Shown piece by piece: positions 34,053 to 43,281 of a stretch of DNA of 64,000 bases. The position numbers and the translations under genes are program-made. Source of the stretch: Pseudomonas viciae (GTDB lineage: Bacteria; Pseudomonadota; Gammaproteobacteria; Pseudomonadales; Pseudomonadaceae); contig NZ_CP035088.1 in NCBI RefSeq assembly GCF_004786035.1, forward strand, positions 966,001 to 1,030,000, written 5' to 3'. Each line of letters begins with the position of its first letter. Position 1 is the first letter of the stretch. The notes below the pieces were generated by a model. It saw nothing but the letters and a program-made list of their open reading frames with translations, had not been told where the DNA came from and did no database searches.

Positions 34053-35498
34053 GTGACAGATGCAAAGCGTTTCGATAACTACATCAACGGTCAGTGGGTG
34101 GCCGGTGCTGACTACTGCACCAACATCAACCCGTCTGACTTGTCCGATGTCATCGGTGAATACGCCAAGGCTGACGCAGCACAAGTCAATGCTGCCATCG
34201 AAGCCGCCCGCGCTGCATTCCCGGCCTGGTCGACTTCGGGCATTCAGGCCCGTCACGATGCGCTGGACAAAGTCGGCAGCGAGATCCTCGCCCGTCGTGA
34301 AGAACTCGGCCAACTGCTGGCCCGGGAAGAGGGCAAGACCCTGCCCGAAGCCATCGGCGAAGTGACCCGCGCTGGCAACATTTTCAAGTTCTTCGCCGGC
34401 GAATGCTTGCGCCTGTCTGGCGACTACGTGCCGTCGGTGCGCCCGGGCGTTAACGTCGAAGTCACTCGCGAAGCCTTGGGTGTGGTCGGCCTGATCACCC
34501 CGTGGAACTTCCCGATTGCCATCCCTGCCTGGAAAATCGCCCCGGCCCTGGCCTATGGCAACTGCGTGGTGATCAAGCCCGCCGAGCTGGTGCCCGGTTG
34601 CGCCTGGGCCTTGGCGGAAATCATTTCCCGCGCCGGTTTCCCGGCCGGTGCGTTCAACCTGGTGATGGGCAGCGGCCGTGTGGTCGGCGAAGTCCTGGTC
34701 AACAGCCCGAAAGTCGACGGCATCAGCTTCACCGGATCCGTAGGCGTGGGTCGGCAGATCGCTGTCAACTGCGTGTCGCGCCAGGCCAAGGTGCAATTGG
34801 AGATGGGCGGCAAAAACCCGCAGATCATCCTCGACGACGCCGACCTCAAGCAGGCCGTCGAATTGGCGGTGCAGAGCGCGTTCTACTCCACCGGCCAACG
34901 TTGCACGGCCTCGAGCCGCCTGATCGTCACTGCCGGCATCCACGACAAGTTCGTCGCGGCCATGGCCGAACGCATGCAATCGATCAAGGTCGGCCATGCG
35001 CTGAAGTCCGGCACCGATATCGGCCCTGTGGTGTCCGAAGCCCAGCTCAACCAAGACCTGAAGTACATCGACATCGGCCAGAGCGAAGGTGCGCGGCTGG
35101 TCAGCGGCGGCGGTCTGGTGACGTGCGACACCGAAGGTTACTTCCTGGCGCCGACCCTGTTCGCCGACAGCGAAGCGTCGATGCGCATCAGCCGCGAAGA
35201 GATCTTCGGTCCGGTGGCCAACGTTGTGCGCGTGGCGGACTACGAGGCGGCGCTGGCGATGGCCAACGATACCGAGTTCGGTCTGTCTGCCGGCATCGCC
35301 ACTACTTCGTTGAAATATGCCAACCACTTCAAGCGCCATTCCCAGGCGGGCATGGTGATGGTTAACCTGCCGACCGCCGGCGTGGATTACCACGTGCCGT
35401 TCGGCGGGCGCAAAGGTTCGTCCTATGGTTCGCGTGAGCAAGGTCGCTACGCGCAAGAGTTCTACACCGTGGTGAAGACTTCCTACATCGGATCGTAA
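34053..35498 (+). CDS. 2-oxoglutarate semialdehyde (2,5-dioxovalerate) dehydrogenase
   Basis: Oxidises 2-oxoglutarate semialdehyde to 2-oxoglutarate with NAD(P)+, the last step of glucarate/galactarate breakdown, feeding the TCA cycle. 481 residues, aldehyde dehydrogenase family: cofactor motif TPWNFPIAIP (149-158), SFTGSVGVGR (225-234), catalytic Glu-250 in LEMGGKNP and nucleophile Cys-284 in GQRCTASS. The start is a GTG at 34053 behind AAGGAG; no better ATG is present. Substrate assignment rests on the position between kdgD and the sugar-acid transporter. Confidence 0.93.
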   Translation: MTDAKRFDNYINGQWVAGADYCTNINPSDLSDVIGEYAKADAAQVNAAIEAARAAFPAWSTSGIQARHDALDKVGSEILARREELGQLLAREEGKTLPEAIGEVTRAGNIFKFFAGECLRLSGDYVPSVRPGVNVEVTREALGVVGLITPWNFPIAIPAWKIAPALAYGNCVVIKPAELVPGCAWALAEIISRAGFPAGAFNLVMGSGRVVGEVLVNSPKVDGISFTGSVGVGRQIAVNCVSRQAKVQLEMGGKNPQIILDDADLKQAVELAVQSAFYSTGQRCTASSRLIVTAGIHDKFVAAMAERMQSIKVGHALKSGTDIGPVVSEAQLNQDLKYIDIGQSEGARLVSGGGLVTCDTEGYFLAPTLFADSEASMRISREEIFGPVANVVRVADYEAALAMANDTEFGLSAGIATTSLKYANHFKRHSQAGMVMVNLPTAGVDYHVPFGGRKGSSYGSREQGRYAQEFYTVVKTSYIGS

Positions 35499-35538
35499 GC
35501 GCAATACCGGTCGGCTCCGGGCATCCGGCGCCGATCGC

Positions 35539-35559
35539 ATACAACCTGATTTCCTGTAT
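35539..35559. promoter_or_regulatory. Inverted repeat ATACA-11-TGTAT upstream of the transporter gene
   Basis: ATACAACCTGATTTCCTGTA and a final T, 27 bases before the transporter ATG, contain the TACAAC half-site seen at kdgD and at the regulator gene. It may be a second operator that lets the transporter and garD be controlled separately (inference). Confidence 0.35.
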
Positions 35560-35585
35560 AAAAATAAATAGTGGAAGTAGATGAC

Positions 35586-36950
35586 ATGCAAGAAACCAAG
35601 CCGACCCGCGTCCGCTATTTGATCCTGCTCATGCTGTTCCTGGTGACAACGATCAACTACGCCGACCGCGCAACTATCGCCATCGCGGGCTCCAGCCTGC
35701 AAAAAGACCTCGGCATCGACGCCGTCACCCTCGGTTATATCTTCTCCGCTTTCGGCTGGGCCTACGTGGCCGGGCAGATTCCCGGCGGCTGGCTGCTCGA
35801 CCGCTTCGGCTCGAAAAAAATCTATGCCTTGAGCATTTTTACCTGGTCGCTGTTCACCGTGCTGCAAGGCTATGTCGGTGAGTTCGGTGTCTCCACGGCT
35901 GTGGTTGCGCTGTTCATGCTGCGCTTTCTGGTAGGGCTGGCCGAAGCGCCATCCTTCCCGGGCAACGCACGTATTGTCGCCGCCTGGTTCCCCACCGCAG
36001 AACGCGGCACCGCCTCGGCGATTTTCAACTCGGCGCAGTATTTCGCTACGGTGTTGTTTGCACCGCTGATGGGCTGGATCGTCTACCGCTTCGGCTGGCA
36101 GCACGTGTTCATCGTGATGGGCGTGATCGGCATCGTGTTCTCGTTGATCTGGCTGAAAGTGATCTACAGTCCGCGTCAGCACCCGATGATCAACGAAGCC
36201 GAGTTCAATCACATCGCCGCCAACGGCGCGATGGTCGATATGGACCAGGACAAAGGCAAGGGCAAGAAAACCGACGGTCCGAAGTGGGATTACATCCGCC
36301 AACTGCTGACCAACCGCATGATGCTGGGCGTGTACCTGGGCCAATACTGCATCAACGGCATCACCTACTTCTTCCTGACCTGGTTCCCGGTGTACCTGGT
36401 GCAGGAGCGTGGCATGACCATCCTCAAGGCTGGTTTTATCGCGTCCTTGCCGGCGATCTGCGGTTTCATCGGCGGGGTATTGGGCGGGGTGATTTCCGAC
36501 TACCTGCTGCGCAAGGGCCACTCGCTGACCTTCGCCCGCAAGGCGCCGATCATCGCCGGCCTGCTGGTGTCCAGCAGCATCGTGGCCTGCAATTACGTGG
36601 ACATCGAATGGATGGTGGTGGGCTTCATGGCCCTGGCTTTCTTCGGTAAAGGCGTGGGCGCATTGGGCTGGGCGGTGGTTTCCGATACGTCGCCAAAACA
36701 GATCGCCGGTTTGAGCGGTGGCCTGTTCAACACCTTCGGCAACCTGGCATCGATCACTACGCCAATCGTCATCGGCTACATCATCAGCGCCACCGGTTCG
36801 TTCAAGTGGGCACTGGTGTTCGTCGGTTGCAACGCACTGGTGGCGGTGTTCAGCTACCTGGTCATCGTCGGTCCGATCAAGCGCGTCGTGCTCAAAGAGC
36901 CAACGGCCAAGGATGCCGGTATCTCCAGCCTGTCTGAAGCAAAATCCTGA
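35586..36950 (+). CDS. MFS transporter for glucarate/galactarate (anion:cation symporter family)
   Basis: Imports D-glucarate or D-galactarate with protons across the inner membrane. 454 residues with 12 predicted helices, starting [20 protein letters not shown], the classic opening of the GudP/GarP/ExuT group, and the motif DRFGSKK between helices 2 and 3. Charged central loop [20 protein letters not shown]. The ATG at 35586 has GGAAG upstream; an in-frame GTG at 35571 is less likely. It lies between the dehydrogenase gene and garD, 13 bases before garD. Confidence 0.93.
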   Translation: MQETKPTRVRYLILLMLFLVTTINYADRATIAIAGSSLQKDLGIDAVTLGYIFSAFGWAYVAGQIPGGWLLDRFGSKKIYALSIFTWSLFTVLQGYVGEFGVSTAVVALFMLRFLVGLAEAPSFPGNARIVAAWFPTAERGTASAIFNSAQYFATVLFAPLMGWIVYRFGWQHVFIVMGVIGIVFSLIWLKVIYSPRQHPMINEAEFNHIAANGAMVDMDQDKGKGKKTDGPKWDYIRQLLTNRMMLGVYLGQYCINGITYFFLTWFPVYLVQERGMTILKAGFIASLPAICGFIGGVLGGVISDYLLRKGHSLTFARKAPIIAGLLVSSSIVACNYVDIEWMVVGFMALAFFGKGVGALGWAVVSDTSPKQIAGLSGGLFNTFGNLASITTPIVIGYIISATGSFKWALVFVGCNALVAVFSYLVIVGPIKRVVLKEPTAKDAGISSLSEAKS

Positions 36951-36963
36951 AGGAGCGGCGTCA

Positions 36964-38517
36964 ATGCAACTGATTGAACATGCCGATTCGCCCCGTTACA
37001 TCCGCCTGCACGAGCGGGACAACGTGGTGATTGTCGTCAATGACCAGGGCGTACCGGCCGGGACTGAGTTCCCGGACGGCCTGGTCACCGTGGACTTCGT
37101 ACCCCAGAGCCACAAAGTCACTCTGGAAGACATTCCCGAGGGCGGCGAGGTGATCCGCTACGGCCAGATCATTGGCTACGCGCTGCAACCGATCCCCCGT
37201 GGCAGCTGGGTCAAGGAAGACCAACTGCGCATGCCCACCGCGCCGCCGCTGGACAGCCTGCCGCTGTCCACCGACGTACCGGTGGCCGATGCGCCGTTGG
37301 AGGGCTACACCTTCGAGGGCTATCGCAACGCCGACGGGACTGTCGGCACGCGCAACATCCTGGGCATCACCACCACGGTGCAGTGTGTGACCGGGGTGCT
37401 GGATCACGCGGTCAAGCGTATCAAGGACGAGTTGCTGCCCAAATACCCGAACGTCGATGACGTGGTGGCGCTGACCCACAGCTACGGCTGCGGCGTGGCG
37501 ATCACCGCCACCGATGCGTACATCCCGATTCGTACCGTGCGCAATCTGGCACGCAACCCGAACCTGGGGGGCGAGGCGTTGGTGATCAGCCTGGGCTGCG
37601 AGAAATTGCAGGCCGGGCAGGTGATGCATGAGAACGACAGCTCCGTGGACCTCAGCGAGCCGTGGCTGTATCGCTTGCAGGATTCCAGCCACGGCTTTAC
37701 CGAAATGATCGAGCAGATCATGGCGCTGGCCGAAACGCGCCTGAAGAAGCTCGACCAACGCCGCCGCGAAACCGTGCCGGCCTCGGAGCTGATCCTGGGC
37801 ATGCAGTGCGGCGGCAGCGATGCGTTTTCCGGCATCACCGCCAACCCGGCGCTGGGCTATGCCTCGGACCTGTTGTTACGGGCGGGGGCGACGGTAATGT
37901 TTTCCGAAGTCACCGAAGTGCGTGATGCGATCTACCTGCTGACCTCCCGGGCACAAACTCGGGAAGTGGCCCAGGAACTGGTGCGCGAGATGGACTGGTA
38001 CGACCGTTACCTGGCCAAGGGCGAGGCGGATCGCAGCGCCAACACCACGCCGGGCAACAAGAAGGGCGGGCTGTCGAACATCGTTGAAAAGTCCTTGGGC
38101 TCGATCGTCAAGTCCGGCAGCAGCGCGATCAATGGCGTGCTCGGCCCGGGCGAGCGGTTCAAGCAAAAGGGCCTGATCTTCTGCGCCACACCGGCCAGTG
38201 ATTTCGTCTGCGGTACGCTGCAACTGGCGGCGGGGATGAACCTGCACGTCTTCACCACCGGCCGTGGCACGCCGTACGGCTTGGCCATGGCCCCAGTGGT
38301 GAAGGTCTCGACCCGCACCGAACTGGCCCAGCGCTGGCCGGATCTGATCGACATCGACGCCGGCCGGATCGCCACCGGACGCGCGACGATCGAAGAACTG
38401 GGCTGGGAGCTGTTCCACTACTACCTGGACGTGGCCAGCGGCAAGAAACAGACCTGGGCCGAGCGGCACAAGCTGTACAACGACATCACGTTGTTCAACC
38501 CGGCGCCGATTACCTGA
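36964..38517 (+). CDS. garD: Galactarate dehydratase
   Basis: Dehydrates D-galactarate to 5-keto-4-deoxyglucarate, the substrate of KdgD. 517 residues of the UxaA/GarD family: an N-terminal SAF domain (~1-100, including [20 protein letters not shown]) and a long C-terminal catalytic part with [23 protein letters not shown] and [20 protein letters not shown], where family members bind a metal. The ATG at 36964 has AAGGAG 8 bases upstream. It is the last gene of the cluster. No glucarate dehydratase (gudD) gene lies in the window. Confidence 0.95.
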   Translation: MQLIEHADSPRYIRLHERDNVVIVVNDQGVPAGTEFPDGLVTVDFVPQSHKVTLEDIPEGGEVIRYGQIIGYALQPIPRGSWVKEDQLRMPTAPPLDSLPLSTDVPVADAPLEGYTFEGYRNADGTVGTRNILGITTTVQCVTGVLDHAVKRIKDELLPKYPNVDDVVALTHSYGCGVAITATDAYIPIRTVRNLARNPNLGGEALVISLGCEKLQAGQVMHENDSSVDLSEPWLYRLQDSSHGFTEMIEQIMALAETRLKKLDQRRRETVPASELILGMQCGGSDAFSGITANPALGYASDLLLRAGATVMFSEVTEVRDAIYLLTSRAQTREVAQELVREMDWYDRYLAKGEADRSANTTPGNKKGGLSNIVEKSLGSIVKSGSSAINGVLGPGERFKQKGLIFCATPASDFVCGTLQLAAGMNLHVFTTGRGTPYGLAMAPVVKVSTRTELAQRWPDLIDIDAGRIATGRATIEELGWELFHYYLDVASGKKQTWAERHKLYNDITLFNPAPIT

Positions 38518-38540
38518 TCTGTTGACCACTGAAGAGCCAA

Positions 38541-38700
38541 TGTGGGGGCGGGCTTGCTCGCGAAAGCGGTGGATCAGCTTGCATTGATGTTGGATGTGCC
38601 GACGTCTTCGCGAGCAAGCCCGCTCCCACAGAGGGGCTGCGGTGAGTGTAGATTCTGCGTTCATCCGAGAACAAAATGTGGGAGCGGGCTTGCTCGCGAA
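38541..38700. repeat. REPIN followed by a further REP unit
   Basis: An inverted pair, TGTGGGGGCGGGCTTGCTCG at 38541 and TTCGCGAGCAAGCCCGCTCC ending at 38630, then a third unit in the first orientation, TGTGGGAGCGGGCTTGCTCG, at 38677-38700. They fill most of the gap between garD and the AEC transporter gene; nothing else is seen there. Confidence 0.9.
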
Positions 38701-38776
38701 GGCACTTCACCAGACGCCAATGCCGTGAGTGGCTTATCATTAGCCACCTAACGACGCCCTCTGAAGGTCCCCCGGC

Positions 38777-39718
38777 ATGCTGGCAATTTTCCTCGAAACC
38801 CTGAACATCACCGCGCCGGTGTTTGCCATGCTGTTTCTGGGGGCGTTGCTCAAGCGCATCTATTGGATCAACGACAACTTCATCCACATCGCCTCCTCGC
38901 TGGTGTTCAACGTCACCATGCCGGCGCTGTTGTTCCTCGGCATCCTCCATGCCGACCTGCACGCGGCGTTGCAGGCGGACCTGTTGATCTATTTCTCGGT
39001 GGCCACCCTGGTGAGCTTTGCGCTGGCCTGGGGCTGGTCGATCTGGCGATGCCCGCGCGAAGATCGCGGCATCTATACCCAAGGTGCGTTTCGCGGCAAC
39101 AACGGGGTGATCGGCCTGGCGCTGGCGGCGAGCATGTATGGCGACTACGGGATTTCCCTGGGGGCGATTCTCGCGGCGCTGGTGATCCTGTTCTACAACA
39201 CCTTGTCGACCATTGTGCTGGCGGTCTACAGCCCGGTGATCAAATCCGACCCGTGGAGCATCTGCAAAAGCGTGATCAGCAACCCGCTGATCATCAGCGT
39301 GATCGTTGCCGCGCCGTTCGCTTATTGGCAGATCGGCCTGCCGAACTGGTTCGAGACCTCGGCCAAATACCTCTCGCAAATGACCTTGCCCCTGGCGCTG
39401 ATCTGCATCGGTGGCACGCTGTCGCTGGCCGCTTTGCGCAAGAGCGGCAAGATGGCCCTGAGTTCAAGCCTGGTGAAGATGGTCGGCCTGCCGCTGCTGG
39501 CCACCCTCGGTGCCTGGCTCTGGGGCTTTCGCGGGGCGGAGCTGGGGATTCTGTTCCTGTATTTCGGCAGCCCCACCGCCGCCGCCAGTTACGTCATGGC
39601 CCGGGCGGCCGATGGCAACCATGAACTGGCGGCGGCGATCATCGTCATCACCACATTGATGGCGGCGATTACCACCAATCTGGGGATTTTTGTGTTGCAG
39701 TGGGGTGGCTGGATATAG
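38777..39718 (+). CDS. AEC (auxin efflux carrier) family transporter
   Basis: Inner-membrane secondary transporter of 313 residues with about 10 helices, the first at 5-27. The family block FNVTMPALLFLGIL (about 53-66), with its conserved proline in helix 2, and FRGNNGVIGLALAASMYGDY in the middle, and the C-terminal GSPTAAASYVMARAADGN, are typical. Bacterial members transport malonate, malate or unknown carboxylates; the substrate cannot be read from sequence. It is monocistronic between two REP clusters. Confidence 0.88.
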   Translation: MLAIFLETLNITAPVFAMLFLGALLKRIYWINDNFIHIASSLVFNVTMPALLFLGILHADLHAALQADLLIYFSVATLVSFALAWGWSIWRCPREDRGIYTQGAFRGNNGVIGLALAASMYGDYGISLGAILAALVILFYNTLSTIVLAVYSPVIKSDPWSICKSVISNPLIISVIVAAPFAYWQIGLPNWFETSAKYLSQMTLPLALICIGGTLSLAALRKSGKMALSSSLVKMVGLPLLATLGAWLWGFRGAELGILFLYFGSPTAAASYVMARAADGNHELAAAIIVITTLMAAITTNLGIFVLQWGGWI

Positions 39719-39747
39719 GTTCTGGCTTGTGGTGTTCTTGAGGGCCA

Positions 39748-39840
39748 ATCGCGAGCAAGCTCGCTCCCACAGGTAATCGCAGGTGTACCGGAATTTTATG
39801 TACACCGAAGATCCACTGTGGGAGCGAGCTTGCTCGCGAT
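39748..39840. repeat. REPIN
   Basis: ATCGCGAGCAAGCTCGCTCC at 39748 and TGTGGGAGCGAGCTTGCTCG from 39817, inverted, between the AEC gene and the converging carboxymuconolactone-decarboxylase-like gene. Confidence 0.9.
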
Positions 39841-39856
39841 AGCGATCTCCCAGTCA

Positions 39857-40234
39857 CTAAGATTTCTGATAACTGTCGATCACTTCCTGCGCCGCCCGAA
39901 ACGCATCAATCGCCGCCGGCACGCCCGCGTACACCGCGCAATGCAGCAACGCCTCGCGAATCTCTTCCACCGTGCAGCCATTGTTCAGCGCGCCACGCAC
40001 GTGGCCTTTCAATTCCTGCGGGCATTTGAGGGCGGTGAGGGCGGCGAGGGTGATCAGGCTGCGGGTTTTCAGCGGCAGGCCTTCGCGGCTCCAGACGCTG
40101 CCCCAGGCATGTTCGTTGACGAAGTCCTGCAGCGGCTGGGTGAATTCGGTGGCGTTGCCCAGGGCGCGGTCGACGAAGGCGTCGCCCATCACCTGGCGAC
40201 GCATGTCCAGGCCGGTTTTTGGAGTGTCGGTCAT
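39857..40234 (-). CDS. Carboxymuconolactone decarboxylase family protein
   Basis: 125 residues of the CMD/AhpD fold, closest in length and pattern to PcaC: RRQVMGDAFVDRALGNATEF, then EHAWGSVWSREGLPLKTRSL, the helix pair around ALKCPQELKGHVRGALNNGC and EEIREALLHCAVYAGVPAAI. Only one of the CxxC cysteines of AhpD is replaced here by isolated cysteines, so peroxidase chemistry is unlikely; a decarboxylase-like or gamma-lactone role is possible. No other protocatechuate genes are near, so true PcaC function is not supported. The ATG at 40232-40234 overlaps the antiporter stop (ATGA). Confidence 0.85.
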   Translation of the reverse strand: MTDTPKTGLDMRRQVMGDAFVDRALGNATEFTQPLQDFVNEHAWGSVWSREGLPLKTRSLITLAALTALKCPQELKGHVRGALNNGCTVEEIREALLHCAVYAGVPAAIDAFRAAQEVIDSYQKS

Positions 40235-41325
40235 GGCAAATCCCTCTTGTGGTGTTGGCGGCGCCAGGCGCGCAGGGAGGTGAACAGCAAAAACGCGAGC
40301 AAGGCCGGCAGCACATAAAACAGCATCAGCCGTTCCAGTTGGCCGGCCAAGGGCATGCCAGTGGTGAACGACACCACGTGCAGCCCGTAGGCCAGGTACA
40401 AGCCCAAAAACAGCAGGCCTTCGGCGCGAGTGACGCGGTAGCCGGAATAGAATACCGGCAGGCACAACACTGCCACGCCGAGCATCACCGGCAGGTCGAA
40501 ATCCAGGGCGTTGGGCGAGACCGAGAGCGGCGTCGGCGCAACGAGGGCCGTCACCCCGAGCACGCCCAGCAGGTTGAACAGGTTGCTGCCGATCACATTG
40601 CCCACCGCGATGTCGCGCTGGCCGCGCAGGGCGGCGATCAGCGACGTCGCGAGTTCCGGCAGCGAGGTGCAGACGGCAACGATGGTCAGGCCGATGACGC
40701 GTTCCGACAGTCCCAGGTCCGTCGCCACTTCCACCGCCGCGCCCAACAGCAGATGCCCGGCGAAAATCAGCATCGCCAGGCCCAGTACAATCATCGCCAG
40801 GCTCTTGGGCCAAGCCCCTTGCGCCACATCGACACCCACGGGGTGCGGTCGTCCTGAGTGTCGCGATTGGCGCAGCAACAGGCCCAGGTACACCGCCAGG
40901 GCCATCAGCAGCAGTACACCGTCCAGTTGCGTCAGTTCCTCGTTCCAGGCCAGCACGAACACCAGCAGGCTGGCGCCGATCATCAACGGGATGTCCAGGC
41001 GCACCAACTGGCGTGAGACGCGCAATGGAATGATCAGCGCCGACAACCCGAGGGTGACGAGGATGTTGAAGATGCTGCTGCCGATCACGCTGCCCACGGC
41101 GATGTCGGCGTTCTGCGCCAGAGTCGCCTGCAGACTGACGGCCATTTGCGGCGCACTGCTGCCGAAGGCGACGACGGTCAGGCCGATGATCAGCGGCCGC
41201 ACTTGCAAGCGTACCGCCAGGCCTATGGCAGCCCGCACCAGCAGCTCGGCGCCAATGATCAGCAACAACAGGCCACCGAGCAATTCGATCAGGCTGAGCA
41301 GTGGTAGGGCGGTAATCAGGGAAAT
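40231..41325 (-). CDS. Calcium/sodium antiporter family (CaCA, YrbG-like) with probable ATT start
   Basis: Cation antiporter, 364 residues from the proposed start. It has the two inverted halves of the CaCA superfamily with their ion-binding signatures: VAFGSSAPQMAVSL in the first half and CTSLPELATSLIAAL in the second, separated by a loop with LRQSRHSGRPHP. The best start is ATT at 41323-41325 (MSLITALPLLSLIELL): GGAG stands 7 bases upstream and no ATG, GTG or TTG is in frame before it. The first conventional choice, TTG at 41281-41283, has no ribosome-binding site and would trim 14 residues. It lies 16 bases after the RlpA-like gene and overlaps the next gene, an operon of three. Confidence 0.85.
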   Translation of the reverse strand: MSLITALPLLSLIELLGGLLLLIIGAELLVRAAIGLAVRLQVRPLIIGLTVVAFGSSAPQMAVSLQATLAQNADIAVGSVIGSSIFNILVTLGLSALIIPLRVSRQLVRLDIPLMIGASLLVFVLAWNEELTQLDGVLLLMALAVYLGLLLRQSRHSGRPHPVGVDVAQGAWPKSLAMIVLGLAMLIFAGHLLLGAAVEVATDLGLSERVIGLTIVAVCTSLPELATSLIAALRGQRDIAVGNVIGSNLFNLLGVLGVTALVAPTPLSVSPNALDFDLPVMLGVAVLCLPVFYSGYRVTRAEGLLFLGLYLAYGLHVVSFTTGMPLAGQLERLMLFYVLPALLAFLLFTSLRAWRRQHHKRDLP

Positions 41326-41341
41326 GGCCGGGCTCCGTCTA

Positions 41342-41719
41342 TCAGTCGTCGAGGGCTTGTACGCGTACCCGTGCGGTGCCGCTGCGTAGCATGCCCAGTT
41401 GCTCGGCTGCTGCGCGGGATACGTCGATCAGACGGCCTCGAGTATACGGACCGCGGTCGTTGATACGGACCACGACGCTGTCGTTATTTTTCAGATTGGT
41501 GATTTTTACCCGTGTGCCAAACGGCAACTGGCGATGGGCGGCGGTCAGGCCGTTCTGGTTGAAACGCTCGCCGCTGGCGGTGCGTTTGCCGTGGTGTTTT
41601 GCACCGTAATAGGAGGCGACGCCGGTCTGGTCGTAGCCGTGTGGATCGACCGTCCCGCTCTGGCTGGCACAACCGGCCAACAGGGACAGCAGGGCGCAGG
41701 CGCCGAGGAGACGCTTCAT
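41342..41719 (-). CDS. Short RlpA-like lipoprotein (double-psi beta-barrel)
   Basis: 125-residue lipoprotein: signal peptide with lipobox LSLLAGC (lipidated C17), then a DPBB domain with the RlpA landmarks GVASYYGAKHHGKRTASGE, LPFGTRVKITNLKN and VRINDRGPYTRGRLIDVS. RlpA proteins cleave naked glycan strands at the septum; this short form lacks the SPOR domain, so septal targeting is not expected and enzymatic activity is uncertain. The ATG at 41717-41719 is set by the lipoprotein signal. It heads the operon with the antiporter and the CMD-family gene, downstream of gatB on the same strand. Confidence 0.9.
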   Translation of the reverse strand: MKRLLGACALLSLLAGCASQSGTVDPHGYDQTGVASYYGAKHHGKRTASGERFNQNGLTAAHRQLPFGTRVKITNLKNNDSVVVRINDRGPYTRGRLIDVSRAAAEQLGMLRSGTARVRVQALDD

Positions 41720-41757
41720 GTTGGGAATTCCCACATCAATGTGGTTGTGGAATGCAT

Positions 41758-41787
41758 TGTGGCGAGGGAGCAAGCTCCCTCGCCACA
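41758..41787. repeat. Perfect palindromic REP of a third family
   Basis: TGTGGCGAGGGAGC - AA - GCTCCCTCGCCACA, a perfect 14-bp stem, 39 bases after gatB on the minus strand. It could fold and protect or end the gatB mRNA. Related single units are at 58605 and 26697. Confidence 0.85.
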
Positions 41788-41825
41788 GGGGAATGAGCCA
41801 GATACAGGTACTGGCTCCATGGCAA

Positions 41826-43271
41826 TCAGCCCTCGAGCTTGCTTTTGAGCAGTTCGTTGACCTGTTGCGGGTTGGCCTTGCCCTTGGAGGCTTTCATGGC
41901 CTGGCCGACGAAGAAGCCGAACATCTTGCCGCGCTTGGCTTCGTCTGCCGCACGGTACTGTTCGACCTGCTCGGCGTTGGCCGCGAGCATTTCATCGAGC
42001 ACGGCGCTGATCGCACCGGTGTCGGTGACTTGCTTCAAGCCGCGCTTCTCGATGATCTCGTCGGCGCTGCCTTCCCCGTTAGCCATGGCTTCGAAAACCA
42101 TCTTGGCGATCTTGCCGGAAATGGTGTTGTCCTTGATCCGCAGCAGCATGCCGCCCAGTTGCTCGGCCGAGACCGGCGACTCGTCGATCTCCAGGCCCTG
42201 CTTGTTCAACAGGCTGCCCAACTCCACCATCACCCAGTTGGCCGCCAGTTTGGCGTCGCCGCCGATGCTCACGACTTTCTCGAAGTAATCGGCTTGCTCG
42301 CGGCTGGTGGCCAGGACGTTGGCGTCATAGCTCGACAGCCCGAACTGCGCTTGGAAACGCTCGCGTTTTTGCGGCGGCAGTTCCGGCAGGGTGGCGCGTA
42401 CGTCGTCGAGGAACGAGTTCTCGATGACTACCGGCAGCAGGTCCGGGTCGGGGAAGTAACGGTAGTCGTTGGCTTCCTCTTTGCTGCGCATCGGACGGGT
42501 TTCGTCCTTGTTCGGATCGTACAGGCGAGTCTGCTGGATGACCTTGCCGCCGTCCTCGATCAGTTCGATCTGGCGCTGGATCTCGCTGTTGATCGCCTTC
42601 TCGATGAAGCGGAACGAGTTGACGTTTTTGATCTCGCAGCGGGTACCAAATTCAACCTGGCCCTTGGGCCGGATCGATACGTTGCAGTCGCAGCGCAGCG
42701 AGCCTTCGGCCATGTTGCCGTCGCAGATGCCCAGGTAACGCACCAGCGCATGGATCGCCTTGACGTAGGCCACGGCTTCCTTGGCACTGCGCATGTCCGG
42801 TTCGGAGACGATTTCCAGCAGCGGCGTGCCGGCACGGTTCAGGTCGATGCCGGTGGCACCGTTGAATTCTTCGTGCAGGCTCTTGCCGGCGTCTTCTTCC
42901 AAGTGTGCCCGGGTGATGCCGACGCGTTTGACCGTGCCGTCTTCCAGGGCGATGTCCAGGTGGCCCTTGCCGACAATCGGCAATTCCATCTGGCTGATTT
43001 GGTAGCCCTTGGGCAGGTCCGGGTAGAAGTAGTTCTTGCGGGCGAACACGTTGTGCTGGCCGATCTCGGCGTCAATCGCCAGGCCGAACATCACCGCCAT
43101 GCGCACCGCTTCGGCATTGAGCACCGGCAATACGCCAGGCATGCCCAGGTCGACCAGGCTGGCCTGGGTGTTGGGCTCGGAGCCGAACGTGGTGGAGCTA
43201 CCGGAAAAGATTTTCGACCGGGTGGTGAGCTGGGTATGAATCTCCAGCCCGATCACGACTTCCCATTGCAT
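41826..43271 (-). CDS. gatB: Aspartyl/glutamyl-tRNA amidotransferase subunit B
   Basis: Subunit that binds misacylated tRNA and phosphorylates the Asp/Glu side chain so that GatA-derived ammonia can form Asn/Gln-tRNA. 481 residues: N-terminal cradle domain ([20 protein letters not shown], metal and ATP site; [19 protein letters not shown]) followed by the helical and YqeY tail domain ([19 protein letters not shown] end). The ATG at 43269-43271 follows AGGAGAAAC. Third gene of gatCAB, 10 bases after gatA. Confidence 0.97.
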   Translation of the reverse strand: MQWEVVIGLEIHTQLTTRSKIFSGSSTTFGSEPNTQASLVDLGMPGVLPVLNAEAVRMAVMFGLAIDAEIGQHNVFARKNYFYPDLPKGYQISQMELPIVGKGHLDIALEDGTVKRVGITRAHLEEDAGKSLHEEFNGATGIDLNRAGTPLLEIVSEPDMRSAKEAVAYVKAIHALVRYLGICDGNMAEGSLRCDCNVSIRPKGQVEFGTRCEIKNVNSFRFIEKAINSEIQRQIELIEDGGKVIQQTRLYDPNKDETRPMRSKEEANDYRYFPDPDLLPVVIENSFLDDVRATLPELPPQKRERFQAQFGLSSYDANVLATSREQADYFEKVVSIGGDAKLAANWVMVELGSLLNKQGLEIDESPVSAEQLGGMLLRIKDNTISGKIAKMVFEAMANGEGSADEIIEKRGLKQVTDTGAISAVLDEMLAANAEQVEQYRAADEAKRGKMFGFFVGQAMKASKGKANPQQVNELLKSKLEG

Positions 43272-43281
43272 GTGTTTCTCC

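Noticed and set aside
33888..36521. 877-codon open frame on the minus strand opposite the dehydrogenase and transporter genes
   Set aside because: It mirrors two well-supported plus-strand genes and has low-complexity His/Arg/Asp/Gly-rich composition, as expected for an antisense frame of GC3-rich DNA.
39857..40813. 318-codon version of the carboxymuconolactone decarboxylase-like gene
   Set aside because: The upstream extension is an out-of-frame reading of the antiporter gene; the ATG at 40234 overlaps the antiporter stop and fits the family length.
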